In this document: in pieces, positions 40,252 through 48,251 of the stretch
Numbering within the stretch: the first letter of the stretch is position 1
How the letters are laid out: the number at the start of each line of letters is the position of its first letter
Source: Syntrophobacter fumaroxidans MPOB
Lineage (GTDB): Bacteria > Desulfobacterota > Syntrophobacteria > Syntrophobacterales > Syntrophobacteraceae
Direction: 5' to 3'
Assembly: GCF_000014965.1 (NCBI RefSeq)
Contig: NC_008554.1
Location: 62,001 to 126,000 of the forward strand
Length of the DNA: 64,000 nucleotides
Position numbers and translations under genes: made by a program
Notes under the pieces: model-generated
The model's input: only the letters and a program-made list of their open reading frames with translations
What the model was told of the DNA's origin: nothing
Databases searched by the model: none

Positions 40252-41061
40252 TCCCGTCCGCTTTTGAACACCCTTCCCATCCCGAGGCGGGTGGGAAGGA
40301 TCGAACGGGTATTCCCGGAAGAATTCAACATCTAATGGAGTCCGCTTTCGGGAGGGCAAACACGGAACCCTGTGGGCGTCGTCCCGTGTGACGGTCGGCT
40401 CTGCGCGCAGTGCTACCCCCTTTCACGGCGAATTCCATGAAGCAGTGGTGTGCCTCGATCACCCGATCGGTGGGCCGGAAGGTTTTCCATCCGTGCGGTC
40501 CGCTGGTCAGTATGGTCGGGGCGCAACCCGGGGGCGGCCCGCTTCGCCCTCGGAAGGCCATGACCTTTCAGCTTTCAACGAATCGCAAAGGTTCTTGTCG
40601 AGATTCCTGCTGATCGGAACAGGCCGAAAGCTCGCAACAAGCCCCGGGGATGTGGTCGGCTCTCGGGGCTTTCTCGTAAATTCCGGTGAGTTCGGGGCCG
40701 TCCCGGGAGAACCGCCTTACCTCAAGGACCGAGCTTGAAGCCCCGTGCCTGTCTCTCGAACTTCGGGAGGACTGAGGAAGACATCCTTCCCGGCGGCGTC
40801 CCGCCGCTTTCATCTGCTCATGTCGCGCGGACAATCGATCCTCCGGTCAATGGGAAAGGGGTTTCCGACATGGGTCCTGATTTTCCATCCTATTGAGATA
40901 ACACTAAAATCGGGTAGCGGCACGTTCGAAGAATTTTTTGCGGAAGAAAAATGCTCTTGCCCCCCTTGTTTTGCTCAAAGGATGATTATAGTGATAGCCG
41001 TGATATTCAGGCTGGAGTGCTCATCCATTAGCTCATTATTAACGCAAAAGGAGAAGATACG
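40252..41061. other. Intergenic stretch without a recognised gene
   Basis: About 800 bp between the RRM gene and the zinc-ribbon gene. I find no convincing frame. AT content rises sharply after about 40880, where a possible promoter for the zinc-ribbon gene lies. Confidence 0.4.
40966..40992 (+). promoter_or_regulatory. Possible promoter of the zinc-ribbon miniprotein
   Basis: TATAGT at 40987-40992 is a good -10 box; the -35 is weak (TTGTTT at 40966, 15-bp spacer). The call is tentative. Confidence 0.35.
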
Positions 41062-41244
41062 ATGGCGACGGAGAGAAGGGAAGTATGTACGTGTGACAAA
41101 TGCGGCAACGAAGCGGAAATGACGATCACGTGCGAAATGGTGGAGATTCCCGAAGCGGGCGTCATGAAGAAGAAGCAGAAAGAGACGAGAGTCTGCAAGG
41201 TGTGCGGCAACGAAGCGGACCTCATCATCGACTTCGACGAATAG
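41062..41244 (+). CDS. Small zinc-ribbon protein (60 aa)
   Basis: A 60-residue protein with two metal-binding knuckles, CTCDKCGNEAEM and CKVCGNEADL, each repeating the CGNEA word; four to five cysteines could hold one zinc or iron. The sequence is charged and has no signal peptide. AAGGAG lies eight bases before the ATG, and a terminator follows. I do not know the family; rubredoxin-like or regulatory roles are possible. Confidence 0.75.
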   Translation: MATERREVCTCDKCGNEAEMTITCEMVEIPEAGVMKKKQKETRVCKVCGNEADLIIDFDE

Positions 41245-41277
41245 GATCGAACGGACGACATCATGGACATTCTTGAG

Positions 41278-41316
41278 AGCGCGCCCGGCGGGGTGCTCCT
41301 TCCGGGCGCGTTTTCC
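41278..41316 (+). terminator. Rho-independent terminator after the zinc-ribbon gene
   Basis: Nine-bp stem CGCGCCCGG / CCGGGCGCG (41280-41288, 41302-41310) with a 13-nt loop, followed by TTTTCCTT. Confidence 0.75.
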
Positions 41317-42086
41317 TTATCATGCGCCGCCGAATGCCGGGAAACCGGCTGCTGAAGCCGTGTGCGCGGATTCCCGATCGCGCTGAAGCGGCCTGAAGGT
41401 GCTCATAGAATCGCAATAATCGAAACTCCATCCATCCGATCAGATTTCCGCACGGCAACATGAATGATTCCTGCGCAAAAAACGGCCTGGATGAGCCGGA
41501 CTGCCCGGGCATCAGGCTCGCGACGAAGAAGGTGAGTCATCGGCATCATTGAAGCGCAGGGCGGAATCGGGAGAAAAAGACCGTTCCCCGGGGACCGCCC
41601 CGGATTGCGATCCGGGGCGTCCGGGACGGTGAGGAGCATAACCCGGCGCAATCATTTGTAGCGTCACGTATAGGGAAGCTCCTGACCCGACGTCTGTTTT
41701 CGTGCAGCAATCCCCTGCTATTCATAGCGAAACGCCCGGCCGCGGATTCCCGGCGCCTGGTCGCTCAAAGGCATGGACCGGCGCGCATGGCTTCGGTTCA
41801 TCTTTGCCGGGCGCTCACCGCGGAGCCCATGGATGAGCGGAGGCAACATCGTCCCCCTCCGCGTCGATGCATTTCTGCCCGCGGCGCTCCGGCAACCCGT
41901 GTCGCGACTCTCGAACCCACCCCGGCGTGGACGAACGCACATAGTGCTTGCGTCCTTGAGGAAACTCTCCTAAGCTCCTTCAACCTCATCATGTCGTTCG
42001 GACGCCCCGATTGCACGGAGGCAGACGCCCCGCACGGCGTGAAAACCCGGTGACCGCAATTCCCGTACCTATTTCGAGTCGAACGG
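41317..42086. other. Intergenic stretch without a recognised gene
   Basis: About 770 bp upstream of the ABC transporter gene. I searched it for a short precursor-peptide frame with a ribosome-binding site, because the downstream genes resemble peptide-export clusters, and found none I could support. Confidence 0.4.
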
Positions 42087-43943
42087 ATGGTCTGCCGAAG
42101 CAATCACAAGCTGGCTGCAAAATTTCGCAAGGCGGCCGCTCAACTCCCGAATCTCGTGCGTGCCGTATTCATGGTCTGGGAGGCGACCAGGGGCTGGACC
42201 CTTGCGTGGGGCCTGCTCGTGGTGCTGCAGGGCCTGCTTCCCGTGGCCAACGTGTGGCTGCTCAAGGTGTTGGTGGACGGCCTTGCGGCCGCGGTCGGCA
42301 GTGGGCAGCCCGCGCCCCGTTTCCGTTCGCTCCTCCTCGTCATCGTCGCAATGGCCGCCGTCACATTGGTCGCCGATGCCCTGCGGAGCCTCACCATCTG
42401 GATTCGCACGGCCCAGTCCGGCTTGTTCCAGGATCACCTGAAACACCTCATCCAGCAAAAATCCATGGAACTGGACCTGGCCTTCTATGAATCGGCCGAA
42501 TTCTTCGACCGTCTGTACCGCGCGCAGTTCGAGGCGGGGTACCGTCCGATGATCCTGTTGGAAAACCTGGGCAGTTTGGCTCAGAACGGAATTACCCTCG
42601 TGGCCATGGCTGCGGTGCTCTTGCAGTTTGGACCCTGGCTGCCGCTGATATTGATCGTCAGCACTCTGCCGGCCTTTTGCGTGGTGCTGCGCCAGAACTT
42701 GCGCGAACATGAATTGTGGCTGCGCACAACGGTGGATGAGAGAAAGAGCAGGTACTACGATTGGGTGATGACCAGCCGTGAAACCGCTGCGGAGCTCCGC
42801 GTGTTCGAATTGGGGAGTCATTTCAGCGCGCTCTTCCGCACCCTGCGGGAGGCGTTGCGCCGCGACCGGCTTGCTCTGACCCGTAACCGGGCCCTGGCGG
42901 ATCTGGGGGCGCGCATCGTGGGGCTGCTCATCACAGGGGCCGCCATGGCATGGATGGTCTGGCGCGTGCTGCTCGGCGCCATCACGCTTGGGGACCTGGC
43001 CCTGTTCTACCAGGCCTTCAACCAGGGCAAGCAGATGATGGGAGGGCTGCTGGAAAACGTCGGCCAGATTTACAGCAACAGCCTCTTTCTTGAAAACCTT
43101 TTCGAGTTCTTCCGCCTCGAACCGGGAATCCGCGAACCGGAAAGGCCTGTGAGCGCTCCTGCGCCTTTGCGGGAAGGAATCCGCTTCCGGCACGTGGCGT
43201 TCCGCTATCCCGCCAGTGAAAAGTGGGCCCTCGGGGATTTCAGCCTCACCGTTCCCGCCGGCAAAATGGTTGCTCTGGTAGGTCCCAACGGGGCGGGGAA
43301 GAGCACGGTGATAAAACTTCTGTGCCGACTCTACGATCCCGAGGCGGGACAGGTGGAACTGGACGGAGTAGATTTGCGATCCATTCCCCTGAGAGAGTTG
43401 CAGGACAACATCACCATCCTGTTCCAGGAGCCGGTGAAATACAGCGCCATGGTGCATGAAAACATCGGTTACGGAGAGCTTGGGAAAATGAAGGACTCGG
43501 CCGCCGTCGAAGTCGCGGCGCGACGGGCGGGAGCCGACGGATTCATCGAGCGCTTCCCGGACCGCTACGATACCTTGCTCGGGAAGTGGTTTGAGGGCGG
43601 GATCGATCTGAGTGCGGGCGAATGGCAGCGCATCGCTCTGGCTCGAGCTTTCCTGCGGCAGTCTCCCATACTGATCCTGGACGAACCGACCAGCTCGATG
43701 GATTCATGGGCCGAGGCCGACTGGCTCGGCAGGCTGAGGGGACTCGCGCAGGGGCGGACGGCCATTCTCATCACCCACCGTTTCACTACCGCCATGCGGG
43801 CCGACATGATTCACGTCATGGAGAACGGGGGCATCGTGGAGTCGGGGACTCACGAGGAACTGCTCCGACAGGGGGGCCGATACGCCGAATCCTGGCGACG
43901 GCAGATGCGAAATCTCGACCGGGACTCGACGCCGGAGCCGTGA
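42087..43943 (+). CDS. ABC transporter, fused membrane and ATPase domains (exporter type)
   Basis: A 618-residue half-transporter: six membrane helices in residues about 30-330 and a nucleotide-binding domain after. Walker A GPNGAGKST is at about 399-407, the signature DLSAGEWQR near 507, and Walker B LILDEPTSSMD near 527. There is no C39 peptidase domain. The NBD is of the MsbA/peptide-exporter class. It is followed on the same strand, after about 140 bp, by a PF14907-type nucleotidyltransferase, a pairing seen in ribosomal-peptide clusters. The cargo is unknown. Confidence 0.88.
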   Translation: MVCRSNHKLAAKFRKAAAQLPNLVRAVFMVWEATRGWTLAWGLLVVLQGLLPVANVWLLKVLVDGLAAAVGSGQPAPRFRSLLLVIVAMAAVTLVADALRSLTIWIRTAQSGLFQDHLKHLIQQKSMELDLAFYESAEFFDRLYRAQFEAGYRPMILLENLGSLAQNGITLVAMAAVLLQFGPWLPLILIVSTLPAFCVVLRQNLREHELWLRTTVDERKSRYYDWVMTSRETAAELRVFELGSHFSALFRTLREALRRDRLALTRNRALADLGARIVGLLITGAAMAWMVWRVLLGAITLGDLALFYQAFNQGKQMMGGLLENVGQIYSNSLFLENLFEFFRLEPGIREPERPVSAPAPLREGIRFRHVAFRYPASEKWALGDFSLTVPAGKMVALVGPNGAGKSTVIKLLCRLYDPEAGQVELDGVDLRSIPLRELQDNITILFQEPVKYSAMVHENIGYGELGKMKDSAAVEVAARRAGADGFIERFPDRYDTLLGKWFEGGIDLSAGEWQRIALARAFLRQSPILILDEPTSSMDSWAEADWLGRLRGLAQGRTAILITHRFTTAMRADMIHVMENGGIVESGTHEELLRQGGRYAESWRRQMRNLDRDSTPEP

Positions 43944-44086
43944 GGGTCTCCATTGTTGATCCCGTCACGTCCGGAACGAGAAAAACCCGTGTCGGACGGG
44001 CGGATTCAAGACGGGCGCTTCACGGGCGGCCGGGATACGTTTTGCGGCGGCAGGGGGACATTCCGGAACCCCAAAGTTGACGGGGA

Positions 44087-45361
44087 GTGAACTTGAAAGC
44101 CCGGGAACCCGACACAATTGCCGGAATTCCATTGACCCCTGAATCCGGGTTGATCCTGAGATGCGTGCGCCACTACTCCGGCAGGGACGAAAGGACGCGA
44201 ATCGCGCGGCAGCTTCAGGGCCGCCTCGACTGGGACGCCCTCCTCCGCCTGGCGGAGGCCCACAAAATCCTGCCGATCCTGCACGCGGTGCTCAAGGAAT
44301 CCCATTGGCGCGAAGTGCCGGAATCCGTGCTGGAGACGATGAAGCGCAAGCATGCAGCCAATTTCGCCGGAAATCTCCTGCTGAGCTATGAACTGATCAG
44401 AATACTCGAAGCCTTGGGAAGCCGCGGCATCCGTTGCCTGGTGTTCAAGGGCCCCACTTTGGCCGTGGCCGCCTACGGAAGCATCGCCATGCGCCGGTTC
44501 CAGGATCTGGACCTTCTGGTTCGCAGGAACGATTTCCTCAAGACAAAGGACCTCTTGCGGGAAATCGGCTATCAACCCGCGCTGAGGCTCCCGGAAGCCT
44601 ACGAAAAACATTTCTACCTGACGCGCTCGGAACACCATTTCGTCCGCAATGACGGCAAGGCGACGGTGGATCTGCACTGGGGACTGTCGCCGCCGTGCTT
44701 CTCCTTCTTCCAGGACCTGGATCGGCTCTGGCCCCGTAGCGTGACGGTCGCAATCGAAGGCGCAACGGTCAGGGCTCCGGGTATGGAAGACCTGCTCCTG
44801 TTTCTCTGCCGGCACGGTGCGAAACACCGCTGGGAAGGCCTTTCCCTGATTTCCGATGTCGCCGTGCTGATTGCGGCGCACCGCGCGATGGACTGGCCCG
44901 GCGTCCTGGCGCGGGCGAAGCGGACCAACAGCACGGTGATGCTCGCGCTCGGCCTGAGACTGGCGGCTGAACTAGCGGGAGCCGAAGTACCGGAAAACAT
45001 CGGGGACTGGATGCGTGCCGACCGCAAAGGAGAGGTCCTGGCAGGGAAGGTAATCCGTTCCCTGTTCAGCTCCGAAGAACGGCCGACGGTGGATGTTGCC
45101 GACCGGTTGAACCTCTTCCACATGAGGACAATGTCGAGATTCACGGACAGACTCCATGAAATCGTCCTCAATCTGTTCACTCCCACATCCATCGAATTGT
45201 CCCTCATCCGCCTTCCCGCGAGGTTGTATTTCCTCTACTACCCCTGCCGCTTGTTGAGGCTGGCGGTCAGGAGCGTGTTGAACAAAGCGCTTCGAACACC
45301 ACGGCGGCAGACCCCGGATCGCACGGGCGCGAGGCGAACGTCGGGGTCGGACAAACCCTGA
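44087..45361 (+). CDS. Nucleotidyltransferase-fold protein, PF14907 (NTP_transf_5) type
   Basis: The 424-residue protein has the family pattern: helical N-terminus with RLAEAHKILPILH, then FKGPTLAVAAYG at 120-131, and RFQDLDLLV at 138-145 with aspartates D140 and D142 as likely metal ligands, and a later VDLHWGLSP block. Members appear in lasso-peptide and other RiPP or polysaccharide loci; activity is untested in most. The start is uncertain: GTG at 44087 or TTG at 44093, the latter with GGGGAG five bases upstream. It lies downstream of the ABC exporter. Confidence 0.78.
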   Translation: MNLKAREPDTIAGIPLTPESGLILRCVRHYSGRDERTRIARQLQGRLDWDALLRLAEAHKILPILHAVLKESHWREVPESVLETMKRKHAANFAGNLLLSYELIRILEALGSRGIRCLVFKGPTLAVAAYGSIAMRRFQDLDLLVRRNDFLKTKDLLREIGYQPALRLPEAYEKHFYLTRSEHHFVRNDGKATVDLHWGLSPPCFSFFQDLDRLWPRSVTVAIEGATVRAPGMEDLLLFLCRHGAKHRWEGLSLISDVAVLIAAHRAMDWPGVLARAKRTNSTVMLALGLRLAAELAGAEVPENIGDWMRADRKGEVLAGKVIRSLFSSEERPTVDVADRLNLFHMRTMSRFTDRLHEIVLNLFTPTSIELSLIRLPARLYFLYYPCRLLRLAVRSVLNKALRTPRRQTPDRTGARRTSGSDKP

Positions 45362-45498
45362 AAGGCCCGGATTTCCACTTCTACGGGAATGAAGAGAGGA
45401 GGCCTCATCCGCCTTGTTCAAGGCATCGGATCGTCCGAAAACGACGCGACGAGGGAAGGGAAGAGCTTTCGCGGGTGTCGGGATTCGATTCCCGGCGG

Positions 45499-47031
45499 TC
45501 AGGATGCCGGCGACGGCAGAGGGTGAATTTGCGCTGCCTGGGTGGAGGATGGAGCCGATTGAAAACCGGCAAGGAAACCGCGGAGCCACGCCAAGCCCTC
45601 CCCATCGAGCTTTGCAATGGACTGCGGGACTTGCTTGAATACCTTGTGATCGATCAGTTTCGCCAGGGGAATTTCAGGCCGAAACGCCAGCGCCTGCCGG
45701 AAGAGCAACACGGAAACAGGGCGTACGCAAAGCTCATCCAATTCTCCGGAAGTGTAAACCGTGCGCATGCCGAGCGCCCGGATCGCATCCCGGGTCGTTT
45801 GAGAAGGGATGGTTTCCTCGACGACGCCCGATGCGACCAACCCGCGCTGGTCGCCGGTACGATAGAACAAGAGCACCGAGCCCGGAGCCACGTTGAGGAC
45901 CGGCGACCTCGAAACGTATGCCTTCCGGATGGGGTTGCCGAAAGGGCGCTTGTTCCGGAACAGCGCCCTCTGGGATTCACATTCGGGGAAAAGCTGCTGC
46001 GAGAGGTCGGGAGAAATGGGGACCAGATAATAGTCGACGTCCTCCATCCGAAAATGAGTGGGGCCGAACCTGATGTGAAAGGCGAGGGGGTGCGGAACGC
46101 CGATCTCATCCTGCATGGGGTGGAGGGGTTTTGCCAATACTAATTCTTCCGAGCTGTCCTGTCCGCTCAGCCGCCCAAAACCGAAGTCTTCCAGGAGTTG
46201 AACGAGGGCTTCCCGACCCCGGGGGACCCTGCAATGGGCCCAGTCGTATCGATGCCTGGCCCCATGATCGAACAGGGCTCTCAGCAGCAGTTCGCCAGAG
46301 CGTGAGCTGTTGCTCTGCGCGCACAGCCGGCAGAACCAGACCTTCAAAACCTTGCCGCTCAGAAGCGGCGGAGGCAGGCGGTCCAGGCCGGCGATGCACA
46401 GACCGGTCACGTTCCGGCGATCGTCCCGGATGACCCAGGCCGAACGGCTGTCCTCGTCCGAGCCGAGAACGACCGCTCCTCCGTCCGGAATGCCGTCGAA
46501 GATCGGGTCGTCGGGGGACAACGTCTCGGCCTTGACCTCTTCCACGATGGGGAAGGGTGAGCTCGGACGCTCCGAGAGGTCCGTGATGAGAGCAACCGCT
46601 TCCGCGATCGTCAGGACCCTTCGCTCGAGTCCCAGCCGCCTGGCTTTCCTGTAGAGGTCGCCGTCGGCCGAGATCAGGAAATCAACGGCGTCGGCAGCCA
46701 GAGCGGCCAGCAGGCGGTGGCCGAGCCACTCCTCGGTGCCGGAAGGCGCCGGGCCGAAGACGGTCTCGAACGGGGGTGGAACCTGGGGCGGGGTCGGAAG
46801 CAGCAGACACTTCCCGGGCAGATTCGGGTGCTGATGAAGCTTGAAGGAAGGCTTGCTCGCACTGGTGTCGATACAGGCCGCCGGATGAACGTAGAGCCGG
46901 TGCGTGAGTTGCCCCGCCAAGCGGTTCAGCGCGGCGGCGGGAGTGGTCGCGTCCCCGGGCGCAGCCCTTTCAGGCGAGGGCAGGGAATTGGTGTCGATCA
47001 AAAACTTCAGTGCGCGTGATTCTCGATCCAT
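45499..47031 (-). CDS. PIN-GNAT-PUA/EVE-like three-domain fusion protein
   Basis: About 509 residues. The N-terminus KFLIDTNSL with D13 and the later DFLISADGDLYRKARRLGL block give a PIN nuclease fold. The middle part (WVIRDDRRNVTGLCIAG and an LCAQSNSSRSGELLL acetyl-CoA-loop-like segment) resembles a GNAT acetyltransferase. The C-terminus (VLNVAPGSVLLFYRTGDQRG) resembles a PUA/EVE-type domain. The start is uncertain: ATG at 47031 or 47076. A promoter lies at 47278-47306. Function is unknown; PIN-GNAT-type fusions have been linked to toxin or tRNA-directed activities, but no antitoxin gene is visible. Confidence 0.7.
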   Translation of the reverse strand: MDRESRALKFLIDTNSLPSPERAAPGDATTPAAALNRLAGQLTHRLYVHPAACIDTSASKPSFKLHQHPNLPGKCLLLPTPPQVPPPFETVFGPAPSGTEEWLGHRLLAALAADAVDFLISADGDLYRKARRLGLERRVLTIAEAVALITDLSERPSSPFPIVEEVKAETLSPDDPIFDGIPDGGAVVLGSDEDSRSAWVIRDDRRNVTGLCIAGLDRLPPPLLSGKVLKVWFCRLCAQSNSSRSGELLLRALFDHGARHRYDWAHCRVPRGREALVQLLEDFGFGRLSGQDSSEELVLAKPLHPMQDEIGVPHPLAFHIRFGPTHFRMEDVDYYLVPISPDLSQQLFPECESQRALFRNKRPFGNPIRKAYVSRSPVLNVAPGSVLLFYRTGDQRGLVASGVVEETIPSQTTRDAIRALGMRTVYTSGELDELCVRPVSVLLFRQALAFRPEIPLAKLIDHKVFKQVPQSIAKLDGEGLAWLRGFLAGFQSAPSSTQAAQIHPLPSPAS

Positions 47032-47277
47032 AGACTGGTTCGCATCCGGTGACAGCTTCGACGTTCCCGGCGTCATCCCCCGTGCGGCTCGCGGGCGACG
47101 GTCCCTTTCCCGGGGAAAGGAGGCTCGCCGACCCGGGGGTGGTATTCCAGCCGCTCTGCTCCTCCGCCGGCGAGTTTGAGAAGTCTCGATGCAGCTCGAC
47201 TGCGACCCGCTTTTCCCGAAAGCGGCGAGACCGGCCGGATGAATCGGTTGTCCCGCATCGGCACGTTTACAGCTTGG

Positions 47278-47306
47278 CGTATATAATAGCCGGAAATTCC
47301 TGTCAA
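47278..47306 (-). promoter_or_regulatory. Promoter of the PIN-GNAT fusion gene
   Basis: On the minus strand TTGACA (47306-47301) and TATACG (47283-47278) with a 17-bp spacer. It leaves a leader of about 195 to 240 nt before either candidate start codon. Confidence 0.6.
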
Positions 47307-47481
47307 TCAAAGACCTTTGATCGGTCTTCGCGGGGCCGCCTTGCCCGGCGGCTCACCGGGCGGCCCGGGAACACGCGCGAAATCCGGCCGCTCCTCCCGT
47401 CATCGATGCCGGGTTGTGCGCGGGGGGGCTGCGGTCTTCTTTTCCCGCTCCCGAGAATTGAGGTGATACGTGGTGCTTTTC

Positions 47482-47509
47482 TTGACACAGCGGTTTGCGT
47501 GATTATACT
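47482..47509 (+). promoter_or_regulatory. Strong sigma-70 promoter of the 39-residue peptide gene
   Basis: TTGACA at 47482-47487 and TATACT at 47504-47509 with a 16-bp spacer. It is among the best promoter matches in the window, and the predicted start is about 70 bp before the peptide ATG. Confidence 0.75.
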
Positions 47510-47585
47510 CCTTATTAACAAGGAATGATTCTCTGACATCCATGAAGACTATGATGAAACGTCGATCAAGGCAACGGAGGGTGCC

Positions 47586-47705
47586 ATGGAAGCTGACGAT
47601 AAGCTCAAAAAAGTGACGGATGTGCCTGCGGACGAAGACTACAACGCGCAGGATGCGGAATTCCTTCTGTCGGGCGGGCGTTTGGACGACGACTGCGGGT
47701 GCTGA
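47586..47705 (+). CDS. 39-residue acidic peptide ending in DDDCGC
   Basis: A short frame with GGAGGG five bases before the ATG, a strong promoter upstream and a terminator about 50 bp downstream, so it is a complete monocistronic unit. The peptide has 12 acidic and 4 basic residues. It carries a LLSGG segment that could be a double-glycine leader end, and finishes RLDDDCGC with both cysteines at the C-terminus. I do not recognise the family. It could be a modified peptide precursor, a metal-binding peptide, or a small regulatory protein; reading through the TGA as selenocysteine is possible in principle but I see no SECIS-like hairpin. Confidence 0.7.
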   Translation: MEADDKLKKVTDVPADEDYNAQDAEFLLSGGRLDDDCGC

Positions 47706-47755
47706 GCCCGGGTCAACCTCTCACTGAAACATAGGGCGTAATTCTGGACGCATGA

Positions 47756-47788
47756 AGAACCCGGGATGATCGATGTCCCGGGTTTTTT
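47756..47788 (+). terminator. Rho-independent terminator after the 39-residue peptide
   Basis: Stem AACCCGGGA / TCCCGGGTT (47758-47766 and 47776-47784) with a 9-nt loop, followed by T tract to 47788. Confidence 0.85.
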
Positions 47789-48251
47789 CATATCCAAGAA
47801 GAATGCCCAAGTGCGACGGGAGTCTGTCCGGACCGGCTCGAAGGCCAACCCGGCACCCGTCGTCTTTGAGCTCCTCGACAGGTCGGTCTTTCCCGGTTGG
47901 TCGCAGGCCCTTTCCCGGCGCGCGTTTCAACAAAGCGGACCATGAACGGACCGCGATTTTTCTTACCCGACGATTTCGGTTTCTCCTCTTTTGTCGTTGC
48001 CTTGCGTTATTCATTGAGTTATTTGAAGTCTCAATAGGTCTTCAGTGCGGGCCTGGAGCTTTTTCGAGCGGGATTCAAGATCGGAATGCGCCTCGGAGTT
48101 CGTCGGCACTCAGATTGAGGCATTATTCATTCAGTACATTAGCTCCCAGTCAAATTGAATCAGGACATATTCGGAGGGAGGGGGAACACCGACTCCCGGG
48201 TTGTTGTCTTCCAGCAGCGCCGTGAGACGCCGCGGTGCGAGGGAGGAAGCT
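47789..48251. other. Intergenic stretch upstream of the octaheme cytochrome
   Basis: About 460 bp with an AT-rich second half (47990-48160). It presumably holds the promoter of the cytochrome operon, but I cannot pick a clear -35/-10 pair or a -24/-12 element. No small gene is supported. Confidence 0.4.

Noticed and set aside
40265-40305. Hairpin after the RRM gene as a rho-independent terminator
   Set aside because: The stem is strong but no T tract follows, so only a weak or rho-assisted stop could be claimed.
47073-47258. A 61-codon frame whose stop overlaps a possible PIN-gene start (ATGA), as a candidate antitoxin
   Set aside because: No ribosome-binding site, Pro/Arg/Gly-rich composition like noncoding GC-rich DNA, and no antitoxin motif.
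47586-47740. The TGA ending the 39-residue peptide as a selenocysteine codon
   Set aside because: The readthrough frame has no recognisable motif, ends after ten codons, and I see no hairpin with an exposed GU loop just after the TGA. A SECIS search could settle it.
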